Made by a program: the position numbers and the translations under genes. A stretch of DNA of 64,000 nucleotides from Rotaria sp. Silwood1 (lineage: Eukaryota > Rotifera > Eurotatoria > Philodinida > Philodinidae). The notes beneath the pieces were generated by a model. That model did not search any database, was not told where the DNA came from, and saw nothing but the letters and a program-made list of their open reading frames with translations. Shown piece after piece: positions 10,938 through 23,804 of the stretch. Position 1 is the stretch's first letter, and each line of letters starts with the position of its first letter. The DNA lies in assembly GCA_905250075.1 (NCBI GenBank), contig CAJNOP010000187.1, forward strand, positions 186,001-250,000, in the 5' to 3' direction.

Positions 10938-12011
10938 ATGTTCCCAAGAATAAATGATCTTCAAAATGAACCTCTTCACGTTATGTTACCTATTGAAGGA
11001 TATCAAGATATACCTTTAGTATCATTAGACGAAGCAATTGAACCAGTTATTCATCTATTTGATCAAGATAGTCTATTAGCGAGGTTATGGGTAGTGAAAG
11101 AACGATGTAAAAAACCCGCTGATGGTTTATCACCAGATGAATCTGGTTCGATTATGCTTTACACTTTTGAATGGTTTCCTGTTAACGAAAGTCTCTATTT
11201 TATTCTAAATAAAACACTACGTATGGAAGATCGTGAGTTATTAAGACCATGGTTTCCTTATTTGAGATTATTTATTGGCGCACTTATAAAACTTCCTTCA
11301 ATCAATGATGTTATTTATCGTGGTATTAAAAAAGATTTGAGGAATCAGTATCCACTCGGCACTGATCAGATTTGGTGGGGATTTAGTTCATGTTCAGATT
11401 CTTTGAATGTTCTGGAATCCGATCAATTTTGTGGTAGGGTGGGCCCTCGAACAATGTTTCATATTAGATGTCTCAATGGTCGATGCATTAAAAATCATAC
11501 TTATTTTCCTACTGAGAGGGAAATTTTATTGTTACCAGGACGATATTTACGAGTACGTACTTGTTACAATGCTGAAGATGGATTATGTATCATACGACTT
11601 GATGAAACTGAACCTCCACACAAGCTTCTAAAACTTCCTGGCGATAATTCTTGGCGCCGTATAGAACCTGGGATTTCGCTTCTTGGCAAATGTGTGAATT
11701 CTGATTGTAAAGCTTACAACAACGAAGTGATTATTCCTCTAGGTTTCAGAAAATTTGATGTTCTGGTGGAGAGTGATTCATCTAATGCCAAATGTCCAAT
11801 ATGTGCAAAGTATGTTGATCCTGTAAAATTGGGTTTTAACAAATGTCAATGGAAGACAAGTGGTATTAAGCAAGCTAAACAGACAGAAGCACCAGTTCCC
11901 TTTTCAGAAAATTGGTCAGATACGCATGATAACTCGCTACTTGAATATCATTTAAAAGATATTAGATGGAGACAATTGATAGTCGAAGCAAGACCGACAA
12001 ATTCTAATTGA
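10938..12011 (+). CDS. Mono-ADP-ribosyltransferase with C-terminal Cys-rich module
   Basis: Intact single-exon ORF of 357 aa. The ART fold shows the R-S-E signature: YRG with Arg128, WGFSSCS (Ser150-Ser151) and PTEREILLLPG with the Glu193-x-Glu195 pair typical of arginine-specific enzymes. The enzyme would transfer ADP-ribose from NAD+ to a protein. No signal peptide or membrane segment, so probably cytosolic. After the catalytic domain (about 70-225) comes a Cys-rich module (about 245-310) with C252, C257, C286, C289 (CPIC) and C303 (KCQW), a plausible zinc site. Such proteins are numerous in bdelloids. The role is unknown. An AATAAA lies near 12113. Natural substrate and activity cannot be read from sequence. 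Confidence 0.85.
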   Translation: MFPRINDLQNEPLHVMLPIEGYQDIPLVSLDEAIEPVIHLFDQDSLLARLWVVKERCKKPADGLSPDESGSIMLYTFEWFPVNESLYFILNKTLRMEDRELLRPWFPYLRLFIGALIKLPSINDVIYRGIKKDLRNQYPLGTDQIWWGFSSCSDSLNVLESDQFCGRVGPRTMFHIRCLNGRCIKNHTYFPTEREILLLPGRYLRVRTCYNAEDGLCIIRLDETEPPHKLLKLPGDNSWRRIEPGISLLGKCVNSDCKAYNNEVIIPLGFRKFDVLVESDSSNAKCPICAKYVDPVKLGFNKCQWKTSGIKQAKQTEAPVPFSENWSDTHDNSLLEYHLKDIRWRQLIVEARPTNSN

Positions 12012-12764
12012 CTATGATGACAATGACCATGAACATAAGTGAAAAGTATTCAATGTGTTTTCAAAAAAAGAAACTTTATTTTAAAAAAAGTGTACGAAAT
12101 GAAAATATAGTAAATAAAAAGGAATTGTAGAAGTTCGATGACAATAGTGTTTATGATATGAAAATAGAGTTGGTTATTTTATTGAATGAAAATGAACTTT
12201 CCATACCAATAATATCGTCAGTTTCTGTTTAACAAAGCAAATTGGTCGTTTCACTGAAAATGAAACAAAATAAATTTGCTTAAAGAATGTGATAGCGTGA
12301 TTCTATTAATATTTCCAATGTTCTATTAATGTATACTTTATTTTTGTTTTTTAATTGTAAATTATCTTGTTAATCTATTACAAAATGTATTAGTTATCGA
12401 TTCACATGGCGTACTTCATAACATATAAAGTATAGTTAAGTCATTCATCAAAACAGATTGCCAAAAAAAGAGATGAAGAAAACAAATTAGTTTAATATCA
12501 ATAAGTTTTGGTTATAGTTTAAAGAACTATAATTCATTTTATGTATCCGTATACAAGGTTACTCAACTATACAAACCTTATGTTTAACTTACATTAATAG
12601 TGATTGTTATAGATGGATAACTTTTATTAAATTTCTATTGCCTGTTGCTACAAACACTAGCGAGATTAACAATTAGAACAATATCAGTACTTCGAGAATT
12701 GATTCAGGCTTGTTGTAATAAGCAAATCTTATTATAACAAACACATTCTATATTCGTTCGTAAC
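12012..12764. other. 3' flank of the ART gene, no gene seen
   Basis: AT-rich sequence with a probable polyadenylation signal near 12113. No coding texture on either strand. Confidence 0.5.
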
Positions 12765-14533
12765 TTAATACAACAAAACGAAGCTGATCAAGTACGAACT
12801 TTCTCGAGAACGGGTACTGCGAAAACCGTATTCAAGAACGAGTGTGTCATGTAAAATCACTCTGAAACATGTGCTCAACATCGTTACAGCATCATTATCA
12901 AATATAAATGAGTATACTTTGACATAAAGTTGATGACGAAATAAATCAGCTATTTGTTTCAAAGTTCTGCTTATGCTGATAAGCATTCTTAGTCTTCATT
13001 TATTATAGTAAAATGGTTACACTATCCTAGGATATTCTTTTGACTTTAATACAGAAATCTATTTGCGTTGCTCTATTATACAATAACACTTCACTGAAAA
13101 CTACATTGAACCATACAATGAGAAAACAAAATTAACCAGCGAGAATACAACGTAAACAAACTGTCGTTCAAATCTTTCAGTAGCATTAGTATTCGTATTG
13201 TAATAATTAAAATCTAGCATATCAATTCAGTAGCAGTCATATTTGATAATAAATCAGTATAGTTGAAATTACCCGAAGTTTCTAGAACAAGCTGTGTTAA
13301 CATGTCGACCCATACTACAGTAAACGATGAAGGACGATCATCCAATGACTTATGTATATATAAAAACGTTTTATTCACATGACGCGTGCATGTTGGTAAA
13401 TGATCAAGAATATTTTTGCTCGTGATTAATTTGGTTCCAATAGAAATTTTCGATGAAACATGTGAATCATTTGAGTTAATTAATAGGGAAAGGTGGTTGT
13501 TTACCCATTCATTAGTATATATCAGTAGAAGAGGATCAATAGTAGAGGGAAGTTGATCTGGATACAAAAATAATGCTGTCGATGATGAATTGACTAGGAT
13601 TATTACTGGCATCTTTTCGTGTTGTCAGTACACCATTGATATAGACCAATGTATCAGGATCATAATTGATAAACGACTCCAGATCAAGCTGCAACCATTC
13701 GTGAACATAGGTGCTGAGTAGACTGCGTACGTCTAATGGCAATCACATTGCACTCATTTCTAATGTATAAGTACCTGTTTCATTATTACGATGAGTCCAT
13801 ACTCGAACCACCTGTACGATTATTCACTTCGAATATAGTGACATTATGCCCTGCTAGAGAAAGTTCAACGCCAACAATAAGACCGGATGGACCTAAAACA
13901 TTAATCAAAATCTGTAACAATGTTGTCTGCTATAATATGGTTTATATTTGATTCATGAGTTATTTCGAGAGTTTTGATATCTCTAATCAATTTCTGAGAA
14001 TATAATTTTTTCAAACATGCAAAGAAAATGACTATTACAAAGAAATGATCGATTCTGATCTGAGTTAACACTATATACAGATGTCAAGCTCATTCCATAT
14101 CTTTTCAACACAAACTCTTATTGCGGCTTCGAAACTTGTGATGTTTTCTTTTTTTCATACAGTTCTTCAAAACTACATGAAACTTTTTTTTATTACAAGT
14201 TGTGATATATTTCAAGTCTGAATACACATAAGAAACATATCAATATGGTTCATAATTATTTAGTATACCTCCACCAACGATATCAAATCTGAAACATATC
14301 GAACATGTTTGCAAACCATATTAAGCAGTAAAATTCATCTGTTGTGAATATTCAACTGATGGATCAACTAATCATTCATATTCAGTAGTAACTGATCACT
14401 TTGTTAATTTACTTAATTGAGATTGGCGAAGTTTTTGTACAAGTGCTGCTTGTGTTACTTTTGGAAGTGAAGACTTATCTATTGAGTTGACGATAGCTAT
14501 CGTCATCATAACACTAAGTAAGATATGTTGCAT
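12765..14533 (-). pseudogene. Decayed FAD-dependent amine / L-amino-acid oxidase
   Basis: The start at 14533 opens a signal-like N terminus (MQHILLSVMMTIAIVNS). Exon 1 (14269-14533) ends in DIVGGG. An intron 13893-14268 joins it to GPSGL, rebuilding a dinucleotide-binding GxGxxG motif, followed by the beta-strand HNVTIFE and a TGG..VWTHR motif of the amine-oxidase family. Breaks: three in-frame stops in exon 1 and one (TGA) after LEMSAM, a one-base frameshift at TGG|RVW, and another frame change near 13560-13600. A further piece with family-like texture (QLYVKVYSF..DNDAVTML) lies at 12765-12986. These flavoenzymes oxidise amines or amino acids and release H2O2. This copy cannot encode a full enzyme. 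Confidence 0.65.
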
Positions 14534-15536
14534 TGAATCGTCTATGATAATCAGTAATAAACACACTTGATAATTACTTAAGATTAGTAAAAGTAAAATA
14601 AGCGTAACTGAATTGAATTGTTGTTGATATATTTTTCAAAATAATATACTGCTGTTTATAGATTATTATAAACTACTTAAGTACGTATGATTACTTATAT
14701 AATAATAGGTGAATGAGTGCAACATTACGTACATCATATTATGAAATGATGAGTGCATGTATATTTAAACTCATTTTTCTTCCGAAAATACTTGTACGTG
14801 AAATAAAATAAGAAAACAAATTAATTCTAACAAGTGCAAAAACTTCGACGGTATATGCTGCGTAATCAATTGTTTTCTACCGGACGCATTTTTCGAATCT
14901 TTATCAATGAAAAAAGAATTATAAATTGATTAAAATTAGATGCAAATATCGTCCTTACCCACATATTTGTACTCATTATCACCATCACTTAAATTCTTAG
15001 ATCTTGAATATTTTAAGAGCATAGGTGACGGAGCCACAAAGTCTCGGTAGACTTGAGTCCACTTTTTAGTGAACAAATAAAGACTTAGATAGGCTCAAAT
15101 CTGACGAATGAAGCATTGTTCTAAAGTCAGTCTACATTTTATCTACTACTAAATTTGGTTCAATAAATATAGGAGACGAAGTCCTAAGATTTGAGAAAGC
15201 AAAAATCCTAGTTTAGATTCACATTTCGTAGTCTAGGATACACTCAAAGACTTTTCTCATTACATCAGATTGATAGATTTGAACAGCAGATTACGCTTTT
15301 TTTTGTAAAATTGACAATATTTTGTGCGTAATATAATCGCAAAAAACAAATATCACTACAAATGTAATGAAATGTATTTCATTATTCCTTCGTACGACAA
15401 ACATTTATTATTATTAATAATATGAAAGATTTATTGATGTTTAAAAAAAAAAAATTTATAAAATTATCCAATCAGATGTATGTTCACTACATAATCTAGA
15501 GTTCTATTATGTAGTAGAGAAAAAGCACTGTATTCT
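14534..15536. other. Intergenic region
   Basis: About 1 kb between the oxidase relic and the beta-glucosidase stop. No ORF with family features. The sequence near 15030-15260 has weak repeated words (GACTTGAG, AAGTCCTAAG) that were not resolved into an element. Confidence 0.5.
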
Positions 15537-18433
15537 TTATATTAATTTGATAACTAAAAAAAGAAGAATGTTAATCATGAAAATTGAATATTGCTGATTG
15601 ATTGATTTAGATCTTGGTGTTGTGCTAACACCTCCCTGCCCGGCGAGTAATGTAAAATTAGCTTGTAAATCACCAACAGTTACAGTAAAAAGACCGGGTT
15701 CAGTTTGACGAGTTAAATCAATACCAATGAATGATAAATCATTACGATTAAGAGTAAATTGAACTTGTTTTTGTTCACCTACTCCAAATGATAATTTTGT
15801 ATAACCTTTTAACTCTTTATTTGGTGGTGTAACTGATCGATAAATATCAGAAACATATAAAAGTACTGTATGATCACCTTGTCTTAAGCCACTATTACGT
15901 ACATTTAATGTAATAGTTAAATCACCATTCCATTCAAGTGTTGTTGGTACATTCAGATTTGAATAATCAAATGTTGTATAACTTAAACCATGTCCAAATT
16001 TAAATTCTACATCAATATAATTACCGACCTCTACTTCACCCCATTTATAATCATATGTTGATAAATGATGATTATATTTTGGATAAGTTATTGGTAATCG
16101 TCCACTTGGATTGTAATCACCAAATAAAACATCAACAAGTGCTTGACCACTATTCAAAATAAAAAACAAAAAGAAACAATTATAATTATAAAACTCAAAC
16201 AAGTATATTCTATACATACCCTTCCATACCGGGTAAATACATCATAAGAATAGCTGATGATAAATCCACAATACGTCGAATAAGTCTTGGTCGTCCTTGT
16301 ACAAGAACTGTAATAATTGGTGCTTGTGTACGATTTTTAATTTGTTCAACTAATTCTAATTGAGCATTATCTAATACTAAATCATTTATATTTCCTGGTG
16401 TTTCTGTATAAGCTTGTTCACCAAGACATACTAATATATAACTAGCAGATTGAGCAGCATTTAATAAATTATCAATATTATATAATTGATTAAATGATGA
16501 ACTATTATAATAATCAATTTTTGCTGAACCTAAATGTTTTCGAAATGATTCTAAAATTGTTTTATTTGTTAAATTTTTTGGATAAATTGATTGATCATTT
16601 CCTTGCCATGTATATGACCAACCACCATTAAGTGATGTAAGAACATTTGATGTAGGACCAGTAATTATCAATTTATTTGTTTCAGTTATTTTTGTATTAT
16701 CTAATGGCAAAATATTTGCATTATTTTTAAGTAAAGTTATTACTTGACGTGCTGCTTGAAGATTAGTTGCATCATATTCAGGTTTATTGAAAGTATCTAA
16801 TGCTGAACTATCAGGCCACGCATTTTTTCCAGTAAATAAACCTATAAAGAAAAAAAAACAAACATTACGAAAAGAAAACCTGTTAGTGCAACCCCGTTGA
16901 ATTTAAGTGTGAAACATGATTTAACTACTGTTGCTAATTATAAGGAGATTGTTTTATTCTATATATTATGGAACACACTTCTTCGCTATTCGATTCTTCA
17001 AAAATACAATAAGAAACTAGCTCATCTCTTATAACGAGAGCTTATTGACATACGGCCTTCGACTAATGTCTGTTACAGTTTGTGAAAGAAGGTTCGAATT
17101 TTTACCCCTATACTTCAACATTTCTCTTAGATTGTCTTTCACGAAAAAGGAATAGAATTGTTGTACCTAATGCGTATTTAACACGAAGAATACGACGCAC
17201 AGCATCATCTAAACGTGATCGTGGTATTGACTCATCTTTGACACATTCAAGTGTTAAATTATAAAATGAATAATCAAATGGTACCATGCTCATATCAACT
17301 CCAGCCATGACTGCTTGACGAACAGCTTCTTTAGGTGTATCAGCTGTATGATCACGAAAATGAAGACGTTTAATATCTTCCTAGAAAAAATAAATTATTC
17401 CTTTTTTTTCTAAAACACTAATTCAATATGTCTATATAAAGATTTACCCAATCTGAAACAGTAAATCCATGAAATTGGTATGTTTCTTTAAGAATTTCAG
17501 TTAATAAATGATAATTAGCATGACCAGGAATACCATTAACTTCACCGGAATTAATCATGACTGAAACAGCACCAGCACGAACACTTTCTTCAAATGGTGG
17601 TAAAAAATATTCAAGCATATGTCGATCATCAATCCATGCTGGTGTTCGATCACGACCAGATAATGGTTGTCCATAACCAACATAATGTTTAAGACAAGCA
17701 GCTACATTTTCACGTGATGTTAAATCATCACCTTGCATACCTTCAGTATATGCTCGACCCATATCTTTAGTAACTTTTACATCTTCACCAAATGTTTCCC
17801 ATAATCGTGGCCATAATTTTTGACGACTAAAAAAAAAATATATATATATATAAATTCATATTGCACAAATAAATAAATATGAAACGAGCCTTACCCAATA
17901 TCAACTTGTGGGTGAAAACTCCATGGAATTCCGGCTGCTCGTGTTTGATGTGCAACTATTCGACCAAGTTCATGTGCTAATGTTGTATTAAATGTTGCAG
18001 CAAGACCAGTTGCTTGTGGAAATAAAACAGCATTTTGAATATAATTAGCACCATGAATAGAATCAATACCATATAAAACTGGAATCTTTAAACGAGATTT
18101 ATTTGCTTCATCTTGTATTTTTTCTATGATAGTATGCCATTGAGTAAGACTATAAGCACCTGTTTCAGCTACATTTAAAATAGAACCAACTTTATAGTCT
18201 TGTATAGCTGTAGCTAATTTAGCAGGATCAACTTCAATTTCCTGTGGTGGTTTACTTGGATCTTTTAATATCAAATTTATAGTGATTTGTGTCATTTGAC
18301 CAACTTTTTCTTCATCAGTCATTTTACTTAATAAATCATTTACTTGAGCATCATAGCTTGTTAATAGTGGGGGTTTAGTTCGAATAATACGAATATTGAA
18401 AATTAAAATTAAAAAGATTATCAATAAACCCAT
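15537..18433 (-). CDS. Secreted GH3 beta-glucosidase
   Basis: Five exons: 17895-18433, 17448-17826, 17167-17380, 16220-16841 and 15537-16149. All junctions are GT-AG and in frame, giving 788 aa. It has an N-terminal signal peptide (GLLIIFLILIFNI), a GH3 barrel with MTDEEKVGQMTQ, IPVLYGIDSIHG, CLKHYVGYG and GFTVSDW (nucleophile Asp305), then the C-terminal alpha/beta sandwich (VCLGEQAYTE, GQALVDVLFGDYNPSGRLPITYP) and a fibronectin-III-like end (FGHGLSYTTF). It hydrolyses terminal beta-glucosides, such as cello-oligosaccharides. The last 20 residues are hydrophobic (MINILLFLVIKLI), suggesting a GPI signal or membrane tail. The third intron (16842-17166) is long and carries a repeat shared with the SSBP gene. 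Bdelloids often acquired such enzymes horizontally. Origin here is untested. Confidence 0.93.
17044..17145 (+). repeat. Dispersed repeat copy in a beta-glucosidase intron
   Basis: ATTGACATACGGCCTT, then AATGTCTGTTACAGTTT and AATTTTTACCCCTATACTT, align in order with 34204-34345 in the SSBP intron (ATTGATATACGGTCTTTGAT, AATGTCTGTCACAGTTT, AATTTTTACTTCTATGTT). The copies are diverged and unequal in length. Both lie in the anomalously long (about 330 bp) introns of their hosts. Confidence 0.6.
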
Positions 18434-19161
18434 TTGGTAAACTCTAAAAAAACAGAAATAAATCGCACTTTTTTTTACAAACTGTATTTATATCGTGTGC
18501 ACATAAAGCAAAACTCGAGTGGATACGACTTTGCCATTGAGTTAAATATAGTTTGATATCCGTTGAAGAGCTGATTACGAATATATACCTTTTATTTCAA
18601 ATCTATTACCCCATCATCGTAAAAAACTTTAAAATTATCGATTAAATTGCATATATACACAAAATCACTTTTCTCTCGACATTACTCTTGAGTTTTTATT
18701 ATATTCTTTCTAAACTGTTTGAAAAGAGTTTTTTTCTGATTGAGCATCAAAAACTGAGTAGAAAAATGTTGTTTTCTTAAAATACAAAAAAAAAACAAAA
18801 TAACTTACAAAAATTGCTATCAATATATTTTGATTTATAAAGTATGTTTATAGACACCTTTGTAAACCTGTACATATATTGCAGCGGAGATCGCTACAGT
18901 CAACGCCATGTCCTGATTTCCTGATTTTTTTCTCGTTTACTATAGCGAAACGCGACGTAGTATGCTGAGTATATTGTTTTTTTTTGATACAGAAGACAAA
19001 ACTAAATGTCTTGTTTCATTTGAACCTACTGACTTCGAGCTACAACAGTATCTATTTAGGCTTTTTTCAGATTTTGTTTTATTGGTGAGAAAATAGAATA
19101 CTTCCTCATTTTGTCTAGTAAAAGAACCAAAACTTATAGGGTCTATTAAGTAAGTAAATAT

Positions 19162-19614
19162 ACGAGGGTGATTCGAGCTACTATGTATTTGTTACTAAGA
19201 TATCAATTTTGTTGTGGATTTTTCTTTAGAACCCTAGTTTTTAAGCGAAATTGTAATTTTGAACTTTGACCTAAACGTTTGCTCATATAAAAGCATTGAC
19301 TAGACCACCTTATAGAAAACGTTTCAAAACTCTGTATTAAGTCTTTGCGAGATATGAATTTTTTAAAATAGAAGCATTGTACCATGATTATTGTAAAACA
19401 CATGCATATTTTGAAAAACTCATATTTTAGAGAGACTTAGTGAAATAATACTGAATTTTTTTTACAAGCTAGTCTAATCAATGCCTTTATGTAAGCAAAG
19501 TTTCAGATCAACATTCAAAAGTATGATTTCGCTTAAAAAATGGGATCCGACTGAAAAAATCCACTCAAAATTTGGAATCTCAGAAACAAAAGGTGAGTAG
19601 CTCGAACCACTCGG
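19162..19614. mobile_element. Foldback element, about 453 bp
   Basis: Nearly the whole segment is an imperfect palindrome. Both arms start near TTCGAGCTACT (left 19172, right end about 19605), share TTTTTAAGCGAAAT, TTTTGAA.TTTGA and GCATTGA.TAGAC blocks, and meet near 19390. AAATAT occurs directly at both flanks (19156-19161 and 19615-19620), a possible 6-bp target duplication. It is low-complexity, so only suggestive. No coding. Confidence 0.7.
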
Positions 19615-20258
19615 AAATATTTACCTATTCACTGGATGCTCTCGATTGGATATAATCCTAACTCGAAAGCAATTTATCACTTGTAAATCTTTGCTTGTCA
19701 TTTGAAAAAATAATTAACAGCATAGTCAGAATCAACGTGCAAATCTACAGTGAACCATATATATTTTAACACAATCACTGTTCCACGAAAAATACACTTG
19801 TACTTCGCCTCAGCATTTTTCTTCGAAAGTATTGCCTGTACTCAGTTTTTCATTTGACACAGAATTCGATAAAATGTATGTAGTCCAGTTTAGGGTTACA
19901 CTTTGATTTTGTAATATGCTGTTTATTTTGTTTCTCAACTAGATATATCACTTCACATTTTCAAATTTAAACTAAGCTATATTCAAATGCTCTCAATAAT
20001 CATTGTCGATTTCTTTCTTAACAGAATTTGCGTAAATAAAAAACTCATTTCTTAGGATCCTCTCTCATGTGCAGTGTATTTCATAGGCATTTGATGCAAG
20101 ATATCAATTTCATGGTTTACCTGTAGTGTTTGCATCTTTTTCTAGGTTTTCCCCACAAAAAACATCGTGCTTTTTCAAAATTGTAAGTACGTCGAATGGT
20201 TTGATTTTGTCTGGGGTACTTAATATTAAAAAACCTACTCATATAAATCAAGTAATAA

Positions 20259-20387
20259 TATGTTTTATCATTGCACTGCAATACAGGAGAAGCGACGCCT
20301 TTGACTTTGATTGGTTCACATAGAAAAATTTATCGACCAATCAGGTTTCTGAAGGCTTTTTCTTCGCTACTGTGAGGGTAAAACATA
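20259..20387. repeat. Imperfect palindrome, about 130 bp
   Basis: TATGTTTTATC at the left end pairs with GGGTAAAACATA at the right end. GAAGCGACGCCTT pairs with GGC..CTTCGCTAC, and GATTGGTTC with GACCAATC. A diverged direct relative of the right half lies at about 20525-20590. Confidence 0.45.
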
Positions 20388-20612
20388 GTCCTGCTCGATC
20401 TATATGAAAGAGGATTCCAGACAACCTCCCAGACTGATCTAGTAAAGTATATGCTTTGCCATCACAGTAACAGAGAAATATCCAACTGAAAAATGATTTG
20501 TCGAGAGCTTTTCTCTATGGACCTATCAGATTCAAGCAAGGTGTCTCTCTCATATTGTAGGGATAAAACATATTAGTGTTCGGGTCATGTCATATGGGAA
20601 AAACCCCAGTAA

Positions 20613-20798
20613 ATGATTTCTTTAGAATACATCGATTCTGTTAAGAAAGAAATCAATAACTATTATCAAGAGAATTTCAACATATCTACTTTAACTTCAC
20701 CTTTTAAAGTAAAGTTTAAGGCACATATCTATTCTCAACAGAGTTTTGATAATAGAAACTGCGATAAACAAGGCTATTTTTGGATTTTATACTATTAA
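20613..20798 (+). pseudogene. Isolated coding-like fragment, unknown family
   Basis: 61 codons with balanced, protein-like composition (YIDSVKKEINNYYQENF, SPFKVKFKAHIYSQQSF) in the middle of a desert. No splice partners found upstream or downstream. Probably a piece of a lost gene. Confidence 0.3.
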
Positions 20799-21340
20799 AA
20801 CGAGAAAATGTTAAATTTTTTCAACAGTAAAACTGAATGAGTACTTTGGCAACTCAAAAGCAGCTGATTCAAGAGAGGCAATACGTTTAGTCTTACTTTC
20901 CGTTATAAAAAAACCTAGATAGGTTTGAAAATGTGTCTATAAGCCCATGATATACGTCTACATATATTGATAACAATTTTTTACCTTATTTATTTTAAAT
21001 CTGAGAAAAAAAAACGCTGTTCTACTCGATTTTTTATGCTGAATTAGGAAAAAAATCTATTTTCAAAGAGCTTAGAAAAAGGATTATAGAAACTCGAGCG
21101 TGGTTTTGACAGAAAAGTAATTTTGGTTATATCCGTAGTCTCATCAGTATTTTTTTTTTACAACGAAGAGGTAATCGAATTGGAGCAATAGATGTATATT
21201 TGTAACCAGCTAGTCGAGCTCTATAAGATAGCATAAAAAAATGGGAGCACACACTTTCAGTTGAGCCCCATATTTATACTGCGTATACTAGATGGTATTA
21301 ATAAAAAATGTAGCATATGCTCAGTCTGTGGATGTCGTTA

Positions 21341-21550
21341 TTTGTTCAAAAGTGTACAAATAAATTTTAGTGCCCTTTTGCGTTTGCATTGAGAAATTCA
21401 GTGGTTAAATCGATTCCAAATATAACAAAATCAAATGTCTGTGATATATCGAGCTAAACGGACTAAAACTATGAAAATCGAACAACAAAGGATTTCTCAT
21501 ACAAGCACAGACGTACAGTAAGATTTATTTGTACATTTTTCAAGAAATTA
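21341..21550. repeat. Foldback, about 210 bp
   Basis: TTGTTCAAAAGTGTACAAATAAAT at the left pairs with ATTTATTTGTACATTTTTCAAGAA at the right. Inner blocks (TGAGAAATTC against GATTTCTCAT) continue the pairing. No ORF or target duplication defined. Confidence 0.6.
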
Positions 21551-23804
21551 TTGTACTCAAATATTGAGCATATCATTTTTTTGTTTGACTAGTATCATCT
21601 AATATAGATCTTATACATATGAGATCTAATTAACCAAGCGCAAAGGAGAAATCGGAAAAAGTCTGTGTCCCTTACTTTTAGATCATCCTTATTAAATTCT
21701 ATATAAATAAATAAACAACTAAAACTCACTCGAATTTTGCGTTATGTGCACCTCACAATCAGCAAAAGACTAATGGCGCAGTCAGTGTTCTTATATTTTC
21801 TTTTATTGTTATCACTTCAACACATTATCTCACGAGTATTTAAAGACAGACTTTTTATTGGTCCAAACTGTGGTACTTAATCAGATGGATGTAAAACCCG
21901 AGAAATATCACAGCTGATTATTAGCAAAAGAAAAAGTACATTCAGAATGATCTTTTCATCCATACAATTGTAATAACAAGAATAAGTATATTATTTATTC
22001 ATGCTTATAGGTAGATATGACATTTACTGTGACCTATTTACTCTTATGTTTTAATAGGGTAATGCTATGCATAGAAAATAGTCTAAGAGAAGATATTGTT
22101 TGGAAGATCGAATAAGAAATCTAATTTTGAAGCAGTCAAAGCTGTAAATCACATAATGATACTGGAGTAAAAGTGTACTAAATGAGCATATCTTATATTT
22201 TATATGGGTGTAAAACATAAGATTTTTAAGACCCTGGATGAATAATTCACTATATGATACCGTCATATAACCATTTTGTGAAGTGTGAAACAAATAAGTT
22301 TTATTATTCAATTATTTTCTCTGAAATCATTGATAAGAAAAATGTCGCTTGTTAATGAATTTATTCATTCAACTTTTTACACTATGTATATTGAAATTTC
22401 GAATGAGAGATGAACATTCAACAATAGGCAATGATCATTTATCTAACACATAGAGACTATAGTATACCATGGATAAAAATATCCTTTTTCATTTATTGGT
22501 TTCCATATACTCATAGAATCTAGATAACAAAATATTAGATGAGATTATTTACAAAAACATCCGACAAAATGCTCAGATTTCATGGAATAAACTTTTTTAA
22601 AGCTTCCAATCTTATTTTATTTTTTAAATATCTCACAGGAATCTACGAGAAGCTCTACTACACTGAATGATGGTATCGGAGATTTCTTAGCGAGAAAAAA
22701 GAATGAATTAAATACAAGTGAGTTTGTTCATACTTAAGCCGTCATAACTAATTGATCACTAGAGTGACTACTTGTAGAACGATTGCAGAAAATAAAGGCA
22801 GCATAGAATTGAAAAACAATAAAAATATTTTCTGTAGTAAACTTCATAGGCTCCTAACCACTGAAAAGAATATTTATTTTTTTTTCATCGTTCCATCTTT
22901 GAAATATCTTACCCACGAAATCAATAATTTTGAAGAAATCGAAAATTTTGCATTTTTTGACAGGAAATGTTTTCTACCGATACTCAAAAGAGATCTTTCA
23001 AAATTTCTCTGTGACGCAAATCGATGAAGAAAACTACGAGTGAGTTAGATATGTTACGAAAGCTTCACAATAATTTGCTGAATGGCACACATTAAGGCAT
23101 ACGATTAATAATGGAGCTATTCTTAGGCAATCAAGAACAAAGTTAATATATGTATTGTTAACCTTTACTCATGAGAAGTTGAAATAGTATTTATTTTGAA
23201 TTCAATATCTTTAGAAGTAATAAAAGATCTTAAAGCAAAGTAGATGTTTATTTAACACGATATGTCGAAAAAACATTAATTTTTATCGGTTCATTTCTTC
23301 CTTTTTTTCTATTACTAGAATGACATGGGATTGATGTTACTTTTATCCACTCAACAGCGCGATGAAAGAAAAGCAATCAACGCATAATACGTCGTTAAAT
23401 TTCTTTCTCTACCATGCGATCATTGAATCGATCAAACGATCATACATAAAGATATAGACACTCAATGAATCAAACTACATCATTAGTGTATTAGATAGAT
23501 TAATATTCTATTTATAAAGTTATTTTATCAATAGTTCTTCTTGAACTACTGTGGAGAATGAAGGGTTAAAGTATTCTGATTATATTGTCAGGCTAATGAA
23601 CAAGAACATATCTCACTCTATGCAGTGAGATTGCACAGAAGGCTATAAGCCCTGTCTATTCATGATGATAAAATAAAATTTATGCATTCGAGTTCATGCT
23701 GAACTCTGGTTAATATGAATATTTAAGTTTATTAGAAAAATATTGTTAGTTATTGGATTTACATACATGTAAAAATTACTAAACAAAACATTTACATCGA
23801 ATAG

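Larger units (their letters stand above)
18434..23804. other. 5.4-kb gene desert with foldback elements
   Basis: No intact gene on either strand. Recognisable content is the inverted repeats at 19162-19614, 20259-20387 and 21341-21550. A coding-like tract at 20613-20798 (61 codons, EYIDSVKKEINNYY and KVKFKAHIYSQQSFDNRN) looks like real protein sequence but is isolated and unassigned. The ORF at 22752-23027 is judged chance. Confidence 0.55.

Noticed and set aside
13736..13951. 71-codon plus-strand ORF
   Set aside because: Antisense shadow of the oxidase relic, whose minus-strand reading shows the FAD-binding motif.
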